NCBI GenBank assembly: GCA_046160485.1
Contig: JBJXGV010000020.1
Span: 33,138-97,137, forward strand
DNA: 64,000 bases
From: JBJXGV01 sp046160485
GTDB lineage: Bacteria > Orphanbacterota > Orphanbacteria > JBJXGV01
Direction of reading: 5' to 3'
Part shown: positions 24,280 to 32,972 of the stretch, piece after piece
Numbering within the stretch: the first letter of the stretch is position 1
Layout of the letters: each line of letters opens with the position of its first letter
Position numbers and translations under genes: made by a program
The notes under the pieces: generated by a model
Seen by the model: the letters and a program-made list of their open reading frames with translations, nothing else
Databases searched by the model: none
Told to the model about the DNA's origin: nothing

Positions 24280-26244
24280 ATGATCGTGCGGGGCGCTCCG
24301 TCGATCGGTTCATCGCGGCGCGTGATGGCGGGGTTCCTCGCCGCGGCGCTCTTCGTGCTCGCCGCGCGTGCATCGGCAGCCACGAGCACGCCGGCGCCGG
24401 CCGACACGAGCGTAGCGATCGTTCTCGATCCCATCGATGTGCCTGGCCGCGGAAGCGCGTTCGACGCCGTTGTGGTTCCCTTCGCGCGCACGGAGCTCGC
24501 CGCTGACAGATTCGGGCCGGCCGCGGGCCGCGATGTCGCGGATCTTCTCTCCGGGATCGCGGGCGTTGCCGTGCGGCGAAGCGGAGCCCCCGGCTCGCCG
24601 AGTTTCCTCTCGCTGCGAGGCGCAAGCTCCGAGGGCGTGCTCATCCTGCTCGACGGCGAACGCGTCAACCGCGCGCAAGGCGGAGGCGTCGATCTCTCGC
24701 AGATCGCACTCTCCGGCATCGCGCGCGGGGAAGTGCTGCGCGGCGGCGCATCGGTGCTCTACGGCGCGAACGCCGTCGGCGGCGTCGTGAACCTGAGCCG
24801 CTATCCGGCGGTACTTCTCGGCGAATCGCGCGCCGCCCTCGAGTTCGGATCTCTCGGAATGATGGCGGCCTCGGCCGTTCACGCGCGGCGGTTCGCTTCC
24901 GGCTGGGCGCGGATTCTTCTGCGCGGCGCTCAGAGCGATGGCGATTTTCTCTATGAGGACCGTTCGCGGGGCACGAGCGAACTGCGCCTCAACGCCGGAA
25001 CGAACTCGCGCCTCGCGGATCTTTTGTTCGAAGGTCGGTCGAGCATCGGCGTCGTGCGAGCATCGCTTCGCGCGTCTCGGAGTCACGGCGGTTCGCCCGG
25101 CGTGCTCGAGTTTCCGACGCCGGGTGCGCGAAGCGACGACACCGGCCTCGGGGGTCACTTCGAGCTTCGTCGCGGGGCCGCGCGCGCCGCGCTGGCGCTC
25201 TCGACATCGGACCGGCGGTATCGCGACGCCGCGTCGCCATTCGGCGCGGTGGACGCGCGCCACAAGACGCGCGCGGCGAGTGTTCGCCTCGATCGCAGAT
25301 TCGGAGCGCGGCGCGGCGCAACCGACATCGGCGTCGAGATGCGCGGCGAGGAACTCGACAGCACGACCGATGGCGCGCGCACGCGTGAAACCGCGGCGCT
25401 CTTCGCGACGTTCGCGCGCGCGATTCCGCGCCGCATCACGGTGTCGGCGGGCGCGCGCGCCGACGCCCTCGGCGATTTCCGCCGCGTGGTGTCGTCGCGC
25501 GGCGGCGTCGTCTGGGACGCGGCGCCCTTCGCGGCGCGCGCGTCGCTCGGCACGAGCTTTCGCCCTCCGAGTTTCGACGATCTGTTTTGGCCCGCGACGG
25601 GATTGGCGATCGGCAATCCCGATCTTCGTCCCGAGCGCGGGGACGACTGGAATCTCGGCGTCGATTGGAACGCGGGCGCGCGCGCGGCGAACGCGCCGCG
25701 TCTGCGCGTTTCACTCGATCTCTTCGAGCAGCGCCTCCGCGATCTGATCCAATGGAACGCTGGGCCGGGCGGCGTTTGGCGCCCGACGAACGTGAGCCGC
25801 GCGGACGTTCGCGGCGCGGAGATCGCGCTCGCGTTCGGTGAGCCGGTCGCGCGCGCGCCGTACGGTATCGAGGCAAATGCCACCATCGTCTCCGCACGCG
25901 ACCGTTCCGGCGATCCGAATACCGATGGCTACCACTTGCCCGGACGGCCGCGGCGCCTCGCTGCGCTCCGCGCGTGGCGCGCGCTTTCGTCGCGGATGGT
26001 GCTCGAGTCGTCGTGGCGCGCCGTCGGTGCGATACCGCGCACCGCGGCGAACACGAAGCGGATCGATGCGTACACAACGGGAAATGTCGCGCTCGTCGCG
26101 AGGCCGCGCGCGGACGTCTCTCTTCGCGGCGAGATCGAGAACGTGACGGCAGCGCGCTACGAGGACTATCACGGCTTTCCGCTTCCGGGGCGGCTTTATC
26201 GCGTCTCGCTCGAGTGGAGCCGGGCGCCGGAGGTGACACCATGA
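24280..26244 (+). CDS. TonB-dependent receptor (BtuB-like)
   Basis: 654 residues with a signal peptide. The plug domain covers about residues 45-175 (GRDVADLLSGIAGVAVRRSG, FLSLRGASSEGVLILLDGER, LRGGASVLYGANAVGGVVNL). A 22-strand-type barrel extends to the C-terminus, with TSFRPPSFDDLFWPATGLAI, NPDLRPERGDDWNLG and the terminal strand LPGRLYRVSLEWS. Located under a cobalamin riboswitch, it is inferred to import cobalamin or a corrinoid across the outer membrane. No btuFCD transporter genes are adjacent. The start ATG was chosen for its GAGG site; a GTG at 24265 is an alternative. The stop overlaps the next ATG. Confidence 0.87.
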   Translation: MIVRGAPSIGSSRRVMAGFLAAALFVLAARASAATSTPAPADTSVAIVLDPIDVPGRGSAFDAVVVPFARTELAADRFGPAAGRDVADLLSGIAGVAVRRSGAPGSPSFLSLRGASSEGVLILLDGERVNRAQGGGVDLSQIALSGIARGEVLRGGASVLYGANAVGGVVNLSRYPAVLLGESRAALEFGSLGMMAASAVHARRFASGWARILLRGAQSDGDFLYEDRSRGTSELRLNAGTNSRLADLLFEGRSSIGVVRASLRASRSHGGSPGVLEFPTPGARSDDTGLGGHFELRRGAARAALALSTSDRRYRDAASPFGAVDARHKTRAASVRLDRRFGARRGATDIGVEMRGEELDSTTDGARTRETAALFATFARAIPRRITVSAGARADALGDFRRVVSSRGGVVWDAAPFAARASLGTSFRPPSFDDLFWPATGLAIGNPDLRPERGDDWNLGVDWNAGARAANAPRLRVSLDLFEQRLRDLIQWNAGPGGVWRPTNVSRADVRGAEIALAFGEPVARAPYGIEANATIVSARDRSGDPNTDGYHLPGRPRRLAALRAWRALSSRMVLESSWRAVGAIPRTAANTKRIDAYTTGNVALVARPRADVSLRGEIENVTAARYEDYHGFPLPGRLYRVSLEWSRAPEVTP

Positions 26245-27914
26245 TTTTCGGCTACCGCAATTCGTACCCGCGGTTCGGCGCCGGGGCGCTCGCAATCACC
26301 GCGTGCATGACGCTCGCCGCCGCCGTTCCGATTTGCGCGCGCGCTCAAGGTTGGGGGCCGGAGGAGCGCGTCACCACGAGTGTCACCGACTCCGAGACAG
26401 GTCTGTCGCGTTCGCCGATGGCGGCGGATTCGCGGGGGCGCGTTCACATCGTGTGGTGCGAGCAAGACGGCGCTGCGCTGAACTACCAGATCAACGCGCG
26501 AACGCGAGGTGTCGTGACCTGGGAGTCGTCGCAACGCGCCGTCGCCTACGCGCCCGCGTTTCCGGGCAGCTCGGGCGGCGCGAAGTATCCGGCGATCGTG
26601 GCGGATGCCGAAGACTCCGTCCATATCGCGTGGCACGACTACCGTGTCGGAGGCATTCAGAACGTCGAGATCTTCACGAAGTCGCGCGGCGCGGACGCGG
26701 GGTGGGACACGTCGGGCGCGGGTGAGCTTCGGCTCACGCGTTCGAATCACGCGGAGACGAACGGCGACAACAGCTACGTGCCGTCGCTCTACCAATCCGC
26801 GACCGGTGAAGTCGGCGCCGTTTGGTTCGACTTTCGTTTCGACAACGAGAACGCGGAGATCCTGTTCAAGGCGCGCGCGTGGGGGGCGGGCGGCGGCGAG
26901 TGGGACACGACGGCGGGCGACGGGCCCGACATGAATCTCAGCCAGACGCCGGGGAACTCGACGTATCCGGCGGTGGCCGCGGCGCCGAGCGGGGCAGTGC
27001 ACGTCGTATGGATGGAACAAGGCGCGGGTGTCGCGGTGCTGCATCGCGTGCGCGACGCCGTGACGAACGCATGGGGCGTCACCGAGACGGTTGTCAGCGG
27101 AAACGACGTCATCGGCTACCCGGCCGCGGCGGTCGACGCCGCGGGCGTGCTTCACGTGGTGTGGGTGGATGCGCGCGACGGGAGTCAGGCGATCTTCGCG
27201 CGCGCGCGCCTCGAGAGCGGAACGTGGGGGAGCGAGTCGCGCGTGAGCCCCGCGGGCGTGAACGCGCAGGAACCGGCGGTCGCCGCGTCTGTCGACGGCA
27301 TGATCCACGTTGCGTGGCACGATACGCGCGTGTCGCTCCTCAATCGCGAGGTGTACCTGCAGAGCAAATCCGCGTCCGACTCATGGGATCCCAGCGGGGC
27401 GAGCGACTATCGCGTATCGAGCGCGAGCGCGCACTCGACGCGGCCGTCTCTCCTCGCCGATGCACTCGGCAACCTGCACGTGTTGTGGAAGGACCGCCGC
27501 GACGGCAATGCAGAGATCTACTACCGTGCCTGGCGGAACCCGGCGCTGACTGGTGTTCTGTGGCCGAGCGATGGCTGGGACGACGCGCTCGACGCGCTGG
27601 GCGGTGCGTCTGCGAATATCTCCGCGCCGATCGCCGCGCGCGTTTTCCCGAATCCGGTTCGCGACGGCGCGTTGGGCGCGATCGACATCGCGCGCGCGGG
27701 TCCGCTGTCGATTGCGCTCTACGACGTGGCGGGCCGCCGCGTGCGTGACGTTTGGTCTGGCGTCGCGAGCGCCGGAACGCGCTACGTGCCGATCGAGTTC
27801 GGCGGCACCGTGCGCGGCGCGCTTCCGCGCGGCGTTTATTTCTTGCGCGCCGAGTCGGCCGGTTGCGCGGCGTCGGCGCGCATCCTCTTCTTCCCCGAGG
27901 CGGGGCGGCGTTGA
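26241..27914 (+). CDS. Secreted BNR/sialidase-like propeller protein with sorting domain
   Basis: 557 residues with a signal peptide (cleavage near CARAQG). At least five Asp-box-like repeats are visible, such as GRVHIVWCEQDG, DSVHIAWHDYRVGG, GAVHVVWMEQGAG, GVLHVVWVDARDGSQ and GMIHVAWHDTR, forming a six-bladed propeller. No catalytic Arg triad of sialidases was identified. The C-terminus (ARVFPNPVRDGALGAIDIAR, then IALYDVAGRRVRDVWSG) is a FlgD-like sorting module. ATGA overlap with the TonB receptor gene indicates tight coupling within the B12-controlled operon. Confidence 0.75.
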   Translation: MIFGYRNSYPRFGAGALAITACMTLAAAVPICARAQGWGPEERVTTSVTDSETGLSRSPMAADSRGRVHIVWCEQDGAALNYQINARTRGVVTWESSQRAVAYAPAFPGSSGGAKYPAIVADAEDSVHIAWHDYRVGGIQNVEIFTKSRGADAGWDTSGAGELRLTRSNHAETNGDNSYVPSLYQSATGEVGAVWFDFRFDNENAEILFKARAWGAGGGEWDTTAGDGPDMNLSQTPGNSTYPAVAAAPSGAVHVVWMEQGAGVAVLHRVRDAVTNAWGVTETVVSGNDVIGYPAAAVDAAGVLHVVWVDARDGSQAIFARARLESGTWGSESRVSPAGVNAQEPAVAASVDGMIHVAWHDTRVSLLNREVYLQSKSASDSWDPSGASDYRVSSASAHSTRPSLLADALGNLHVLWKDRRDGNAEIYYRAWRNPALTGVLWPSDGWDDALDALGGASANISAPIAARVFPNPVRDGALGAIDIARAGPLSIALYDVAGRRVRDVWSGVASAGTRYVPIEFGGTVRGALPRGVYFLRAESAGCAASARILFFPEAGRR

Positions 27915-28966
27915 GCGCGAGTCGGTCCACGATCGCGATCTGCTGTCTCGCTGCGGCGCTCGCGCTTCGTTGCGCCGGAGATGATCCGGCGCCCTTCGTT
28001 CCGGTTCCGAACGCGGAGCCGGTGCTTCTTGCGGTCAACAGTCGCGGCGAAACGCTGTCACTCGTGCGCCTCGCGACGCACGACGTCACGCCGAATGCTC
28101 TTCCGCTCGGCGACGCGCCGAACGATATCGCGGTCGACGCGTCGGGCACGCTCGCAGCCGTCGTCAACTCGCTGAGCAACTCGCTCTGGTTCGTCGCTCT
28201 GACGGAGACCTTGCGCGTCGCCGGCGAGATCGATTTCGGGCGCGGCGCAAGCCCCTACGCCGTGGAATTCGATGGCGCCGGCGGCGCGTTCGTCTCGCTT
28301 CACCTGACGGGCGAGGTCGCGCGCGTGGATGTCGCGTCGCGATCGGTCGTCGCGACGACCGCTGTCGGCCGCACGCCCGAGGGCATTCTCATCGCGGGCG
28401 CATTCGCACTTGTCACGATTGCGAACTACACCGTCGACAACGGAAGCGTGGTTCGCTTCGGCCCGGGCGCGGTCGCGGTGCTCGACGCGGCGACGGGTGC
28501 GCTCCTGCGCACGGTCGCGGTCGGCGTCAATCCGCAGGCCGCCGCGCTCGCGCCCGACGGCCGCATCCACGTCGTCTGCACGGGGAATTACGGCAACGAA
28601 TCGCCGCCGAGCGCGGGCATCGTTTATGTCCTCGACGCAGGCGCATCGAGCGTGGTCGACTCGCTCCCGCTCGGTGGCTCGCCGGCGGCAATCGCAATCA
28701 CCGCGAGCGGCAAGGCATACGTTGCTGGAGACGCGGGCGGCTTGCTCGCCTACGACGCGCTCACGCTCGAGCCGATCGCCCCGCTCGGCGACCCGCTCAT
28801 TCCGCTCGGCGGCTTCTTCGACCTCCTCCATGACGACGCGGCGCGACGGCTCTACCTCGCGAATTTCACCGAGGACCTGATCTTCGTGCTCGATTCCGAA
28901 GCGGACACGATCGTGACAGCGTACCCGGCGGGCGATGGGCCGGTTTCGATTGCGCTTCGGCGCTGA
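27911..28966 (+). CDS. Secreted YncE-like beta-propeller, paralogue of the 22929 gene
   Basis: 351 residues from a TTG that overlaps the previous stop. The N-terminus is a hydrophobic signal ending near CAGDDPAP, possibly a lipoprotein with an atypical lipobox (ALRC). Propeller repeats resemble those of the first gene of the operon. GRIHVVCTGNY is identical in both, and about 30 bases there are identical at DNA level. It has no FlgD-like tail. It is the last gene of the riboswitch-controlled operon, so likely part of the same corrinoid-related surface system. Confidence 0.72.
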   Translation: MSASRSTIAICCLAAALALRCAGDDPAPFVPVPNAEPVLLAVNSRGETLSLVRLATHDVTPNALPLGDAPNDIAVDASGTLAAVVNSLSNSLWFVALTETLRVAGEIDFGRGASPYAVEFDGAGGAFVSLHLTGEVARVDVASRSVVATTAVGRTPEGILIAGAFALVTIANYTVDNGSVVRFGPGAVAVLDAATGALLRTVAVGVNPQAAALAPDGRIHVVCTGNYGNESPPSAGIVYVLDAGASSVVDSLPLGGSPAAIAITASGKAYVAGDAGGLLAYDALTLEPIAPLGDPLIPLGGFFDLLHDDAARRLYLANFTEDLIFVLDSEADTIVTAYPAGDGPVSIALRR

Positions 28967-29204
28967 GGCGCGAAACAGAGTCCGGCGGGGACCGCGTCCC
29001 ACCGTCGTCCGGGCGGGCGGGTAGCCACTCTGCCGCATCGGCTGGTCGCCGACCTCGCTCCGAGCCTCGGTGCTCAGAGCGCTCCACGGACCGGCCTATC
29101 CAACGACTCCTCGAGTGAAGATCTCGACATCCATCGATAGAAGCCGTGCTCTTCCCCGAGCGCGATCAGGCGAGTTGGCTGCGCGGCGTGACCGCGTTCC
29201 CGGT

Positions 29205-30692
29205 TCACAGACCGCGGGCATACGCGGAGGTCCGGACGAGATCCGACGGCCACATCTCGATCCGCATCCGCACCCGCAGTCCGTGGCCGCCGTCGATCAA
29301 CTCCCGCTCCTCCTCGAACTCGAACGCTTTCGGGCCGTCCGGCGTTTTGAAGAGGCGGCGGCCGGTCGTTACGAGCCTTGCGCCATCCCACGCAGACGAA
29401 CTCCACAGCTTCCCCGCCTCCGGATGCGTGCGCTCGTGCCGACCGCCGGTCAGATCGTATTCGAAACGTCCCGCGGGATCCGGCGACAGTACCTCGACGA
29501 AGAGTTGCGTCGCCGTCTGTGCGATGCGCACCGGCTCCTCGTAATTTCCGATCGAACCCTTTCCGCGCCATGCCTCGGTTTCTTGTGCGGTTAGGTGCCA
29601 AGAACCTGAGAAGTCGGGGAGCCCGCCGGTCGCAGTCGGGACGGTTGGCGGCGGCGCCGCCGTTTCCGGCGAGGAATCGCTCGCGACGCTCACGATGTTC
29701 GCGGCGCCGTCGCCTGCCGGAGGTCGCTCGGGGAGAACTCCCGCGAGCCAACGGACGATGTTGAGCACGAATTGCGGGTTGTCAGTGCCCGCGACGTTCA
29801 TCCCGATTCTCTGTGGTTCGCGATCCGGCTCGCTGACGATCTCGGCGGTGAGCATGCCGGGTTCTCCGACCACGACGACGCGTCCCCGGCCCGCCACGAG
29901 CGCGACGGCAACGGAACGACCCGCTGCCGGAAGCGCCTGCCGCCGGATCTCCTCGACGTCTTCCGCAGCGGCTTGCGCCGCGGCCGGAAGGTCCAATGCG
30001 TCCGGCGACAGCAGCAGGAGCGGGGTCGATTCCCGCGGGCCCCGAAGCGACTGGCCGGTGAAGGCGATCACGCGCGCGATCGTCTCGGACGCTTCGCGGC
30101 CGTCCAGGATCGGATGATCGCCAAGCGTGCCGCTCTCGCGCGTGAAGTCCATGACGAAGGGACTCTCCTGTCCCGCCAGCATCAACGTGCGATCCAGGGT
30201 GTAGCCTCGCCCCATGTCCACGCCGAAGCGCTCCGCAAGGCACGCGGCGGCCTCGCCGAACGGCGTGTGACCGGCGATGAGGAGCAGACGACCGCCGGCC
30301 TCGACCCAGCCGTGCACGGCCTCGATCTCTTCGCGCGTGAACGCGGGGCGGCTCACCGTCGCGGCTGTGCCGACGCCGGGATCGTCGCCCATGGCGTTGG
30401 CGATCACGACGAGGTCGAAGCCGGATAGAAATGGCTGCGTGAAGGCCTCGGTTCCGGAGGCGAGGACGCAGCCGTCCTGTTCGAGAAGCTCGGCGAAGGG
30501 CCGGTAGCGACCCTCTAGCGTGTGGAAGTTGTGATGCACTTCGTCGAACATCACGCGCAACGGTTCTTCGGCGAAGGCCGGTCGCGCGACGGTCACATGA
30601 AAGGTCGAATCGGCGATCTGCTGAATGGACGCCGGCGACGGCGCCTCGGCTTGAGCGATCGCGAGCATCAGAACCACGCCTGGCAAGTTCAT
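29205..30692 (-). CDS. Secreted protein with glutamine-amidotransferase-like (DUF4350-type) domain
   Basis: 495 residues with a short signal peptide (MNLPGVVLMLAIAQAEA). The N-terminal 270 residues resemble the GATase-like DUF4350 fold: VMFDEVHHNFHTLEGRYRPF, FDLVVIANAMGDD, VHGWVEAGGRLLLIAGHTPF, and VAGRGRVVVVGEPGMLTAE. After a Pro/Thr linker, the C-terminal 130 residues (GLPDFSGSWHLTAQETEAWR, then FEYDLTGGRHERTHPEAGKL) form a separate beta-rich domain. That domain resembles modules seen in uncharacterised secreted proteins. No catalytic Cys triad is evident, so an enzymatic role is doubtful. It is monocistronic. Confidence 0.6.
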   Translation of the reverse strand: MNLPGVVLMLAIAQAEAPSPASIQQIADSTFHVTVARPAFAEEPLRVMFDEVHHNFHTLEGRYRPFAELLEQDGCVLASGTEAFTQPFLSGFDLVVIANAMGDDPGVGTAATVSRPAFTREEIEAVHGWVEAGGRLLLIAGHTPFGEAAACLAERFGVDMGRGYTLDRTLMLAGQESPFVMDFTRESGTLGDHPILDGREASETIARVIAFTGQSLRGPRESTPLLLLSPDALDLPAAAQAAAEDVEEIRRQALPAAGRSVAVALVAGRGRVVVVGEPGMLTAEIVSEPDREPQRIGMNVAGTDNPQFVLNIVRWLAGVLPERPPAGDGAANIVSVASDSSPETAAPPPTVPTATGGLPDFSGSWHLTAQETEAWRGKGSIGNYEEPVRIAQTATQLFVEVLSPDPAGRFEYDLTGGRHERTHPEAGKLWSSSAWDGARLVTTGRRLFKTPDGPKAFEFEEERELIDGGHGLRVRMRIEMWPSDLVRTSAYARGL

Positions 30693-30989
30693 CTCGGGCT
30701 CCTCCCGTTGGATTGCGGCGGCCGTGTGTTCGGATAGGTGACTCGGTTCTCCGTTCCAACGGGATGCGTCGCTTCCGGGTTTCAGTTTCCCGTTCCTCTC
30801 GCTCCGTTCCGCCGCGGCCCGGACGGCTCGGTGGGGTCGGATGAACCGCGCGATCGCGCCCGCCCGGGGAGGAGGAAGCCAGACCGGATTGCCTTCGATC
30901 GGGTGGCGGGGGCCGCCTTACACGTGCTCGATTGCCGCGGCGTGCGATCGCGCGTGGCAATCGCGGCCTCGCCGTCCTAGACTCTGCGC

Positions 30990-32972
30990 GTGATCCAGTT
31001 CGGCCCCGAAATCTGCCACGACTTCACCGTCGCGTCGAAGAAGGAGTGGCTCGAGACGAACGGCATCGGAGGATACGCCTCTTCGACGCTCGTGCTGACG
31101 AACACGCGCCGCTACCATGGGCTCCTTGTCGTCGCGCGAACCCCTCCCTGCGGGCGTGCGGTGCTTCTCTCGAAGCTCGACGAAAGCCTGATCCTGCGCG
31201 GCGGCCGCTACGACCTCCACACGAACCAGTACCCCGACATCGTCTATCCCCACGGCCATCAGTATCTCGAGAGTCTTCGCCTCGATCCGTTCCCGGTCTG
31301 GACCTACCGCGTGCCGGGAGGGCTGCTCGAGAAGAGCCTCTTCCTCGTGCATGGAGAGCACACGCTCGTCGTGATCTATCGCCTCTCCGGAGAAACATCG
31401 GCGCTCCTCGAGGTGCGCCCGCTCTTCGCGTACCGCGCGTTCCACGACCTCGCGCACGAGAACGAGAGTCTCAACCGCGTTCCGAACGACGCGGGGTCCA
31501 CGCTTTCGGTGACTCCGTTCGCGGGAATGCCGCCGGTTTCGATCTCGCACGGCGGCACGTTTCGATCCGAAGGCTATTGGTACAAGAACTTCGAGTACGT
31601 CGAAGAGGCGTATCGCGGCTATTCGTTTCGCGAAGATCTCTACGCGTACGGTTCGTGGACGCGAACGCTGGAACCGGGTAAGGAGATCGCGCTCGTGGTG
31701 TCGACGGCGGACGCCGCGTCGATGGACGCGTTCCTCCTGCGCGACCGGGAGAGGGCGCGGCGGCACGCACTCGTGCCTGGGGCCGATGACGCGGACGGCG
31801 CGACCGATCGCGCGGGCGCGCTGCGCATCGCCGCCGACCAATTCCTCGTGCGCCGGCAGGATCATCTCGCTTCCGTCATCGCGGGGTATCCGTGGTACGC
31901 CGAGGGCGCGCGCGACGCGGCGATAGCGCTTCCGGGCCTCACGCTGACGACCGAACGGTTCCCGGAGGCACGCGACATCATTCGCGGCCTCTTGCTCCAC
32001 CTCGAGGCCGGATTCCTTCCGGCGTCGTTCCCGGAGGAGGGCGCCGCGAGCGGCGCGCGGCCGCCTTCCGTGGACACGGCGCTTTGGCTCCTCGTCGCGG
32101 TCCACGAATACCTGCGAGCGACGTCGGATCGCGCGTTCGTCAAGGACGAGGTCGCCGCGCCGCTGCTCAACGCGATCGCGCTCATTCGCGAGGGCGGAGC
32201 GCGCGGGGTTCGGTGCGACGCCGACGGCTTGCTCGTCGTCGAGCCGTGCGGTGCGCCGATGACATGGATGAACGGGAAGGTCGGCGATTGGCTTGCCACG
32301 GAGCGCGCGGGGAAGTCGGTCGAAGTGTGCGCGCTTTGGGTGAACGCGCTTGCGATCGGCGCCGAGTTGGCCGAAATCCTCGGCCGGCACGATGAAGAGG
32401 AATCGCTGGTCACCGCGGGCGCGCATGCGCGCGACGGATTCGAGAATGCCTTCTGGAATCCTGCCGCGGGGTATCTCCGCGACACCGTGCGAGAGGGTGT
32501 CGACGACACTGCGCTCCGCCCGAATCAGGTGATTGCGCTCGGGTTGCCGCACGCGGTACTCGGTGAGGCGGAGTCTCGCCGCGCGCTCTCGGTTGTTCGC
32601 GAGAAGCTCTGGACGCCTTACGGACTGCGCTCGCTCGCGCCCGAGGACGCGCTCTACCGCGGAAAGTACATCGGCGACGCGTGGCTCCGCGAGAAGGCGT
32701 ATCACCAGGGGAGTGTCTGGCCGTGGCTTCTCGGATCGTACGTGCGGGCGTGGCTGCGGGTCGATGGCCGCGTCGCGATTCCGCATCTTCGGTCGAGCCT
32801 CGAGTTTCTCGAGGCGCACTTGCTCGACGGCGGTGTCGGGTCGATCTCGGAACTCTTCGACGGGGATGAGCCGCACGCTGCGCGCGGCGCGTTCTCGTCG
32901 GCCGCCGCGGTTGCGGAGTGCCTTCGCGCGAGCGCGGATCTAGCGGCGATGGAGGAGTCGCCGGCGCGTTAG
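30990..32972 (+). CDS. Glycogen debranching enzyme (amylo-alpha-1,6-glucosidase type)
   Basis: 660 residues, normal for archaeal/bacterial debranching enzymes of the GDE_N plus GDE_C type. The N-terminal domain has EWLETNGIGGYASSTLVLTN and TRRYHGLLVVA. The C-terminal (alpha/alpha)6 barrel has GARDAAIALPGLTLTTERF, EVCALWVNALAIGAE, LRPNQVIALGLP and YHQGSVWPWLLGSYVRAW. It hydrolyses alpha-1,6 branches of glycogen. The GTG start lies six bases after a TAGACT -10 box (30978-30983), suggesting leaderless translation. Its 3' end overlaps the convergent radical SAM gene by four bases. Confidence 0.92.
   Translation: MIQFGPEICHDFTVASKKEWLETNGIGGYASSTLVLTNTRRYHGLLVVARTPPCGRAVLLSKLDESLILRGGRYDLHTNQYPDIVYPHGHQYLESLRLDPFPVWTYRVPGGLLEKSLFLVHGEHTLVVIYRLSGETSALLEVRPLFAYRAFHDLAHENESLNRVPNDAGSTLSVTPFAGMPPVSISHGGTFRSEGYWYKNFEYVEEAYRGYSFREDLYAYGSWTRTLEPGKEIALVVSTADAASMDAFLLRDRERARRHALVPGADDADGATDRAGALRIAADQFLVRRQDHLASVIAGYPWYAEGARDAAIALPGLTLTTERFPEARDIIRGLLLHLEAGFLPASFPEEGAASGARPPSVDTALWLLVAVHEYLRATSDRAFVKDEVAAPLLNAIALIREGGARGVRCDADGLLVVEPCGAPMTWMNGKVGDWLATERAGKSVEVCALWVNALAIGAELAEILGRHDEEESLVTAGAHARDGFENAFWNPAAGYLRDTVREGVDDTALRPNQVIALGLPHAVLGEAESRRALSVVREKLWTPYGLRSLAPEDALYRGKYIGDAWLREKAYHQGSVWPWLLGSYVRAWLRVDGRVAIPHLRSSLEFLEAHLLDGGVGSISELFDGDEPHAARGAFSSAAAVAECLRASADLAAMEESPAR

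Noticed and set aside
28967..29204. Possible gene remnant between the B12 operon and the DUF4350-type gene
   Set aside because: Short frames without motif or similarity to neighbours; cannot be told from plain intergenic DNA.
30918..32876. 652-residue open frame on the minus strand opposite the debranching enzyme
   Set aside because: Arg-rich composition, no start signal, and complete overlap with a well-supported gene; typical shadow frame in high-GC DNA.
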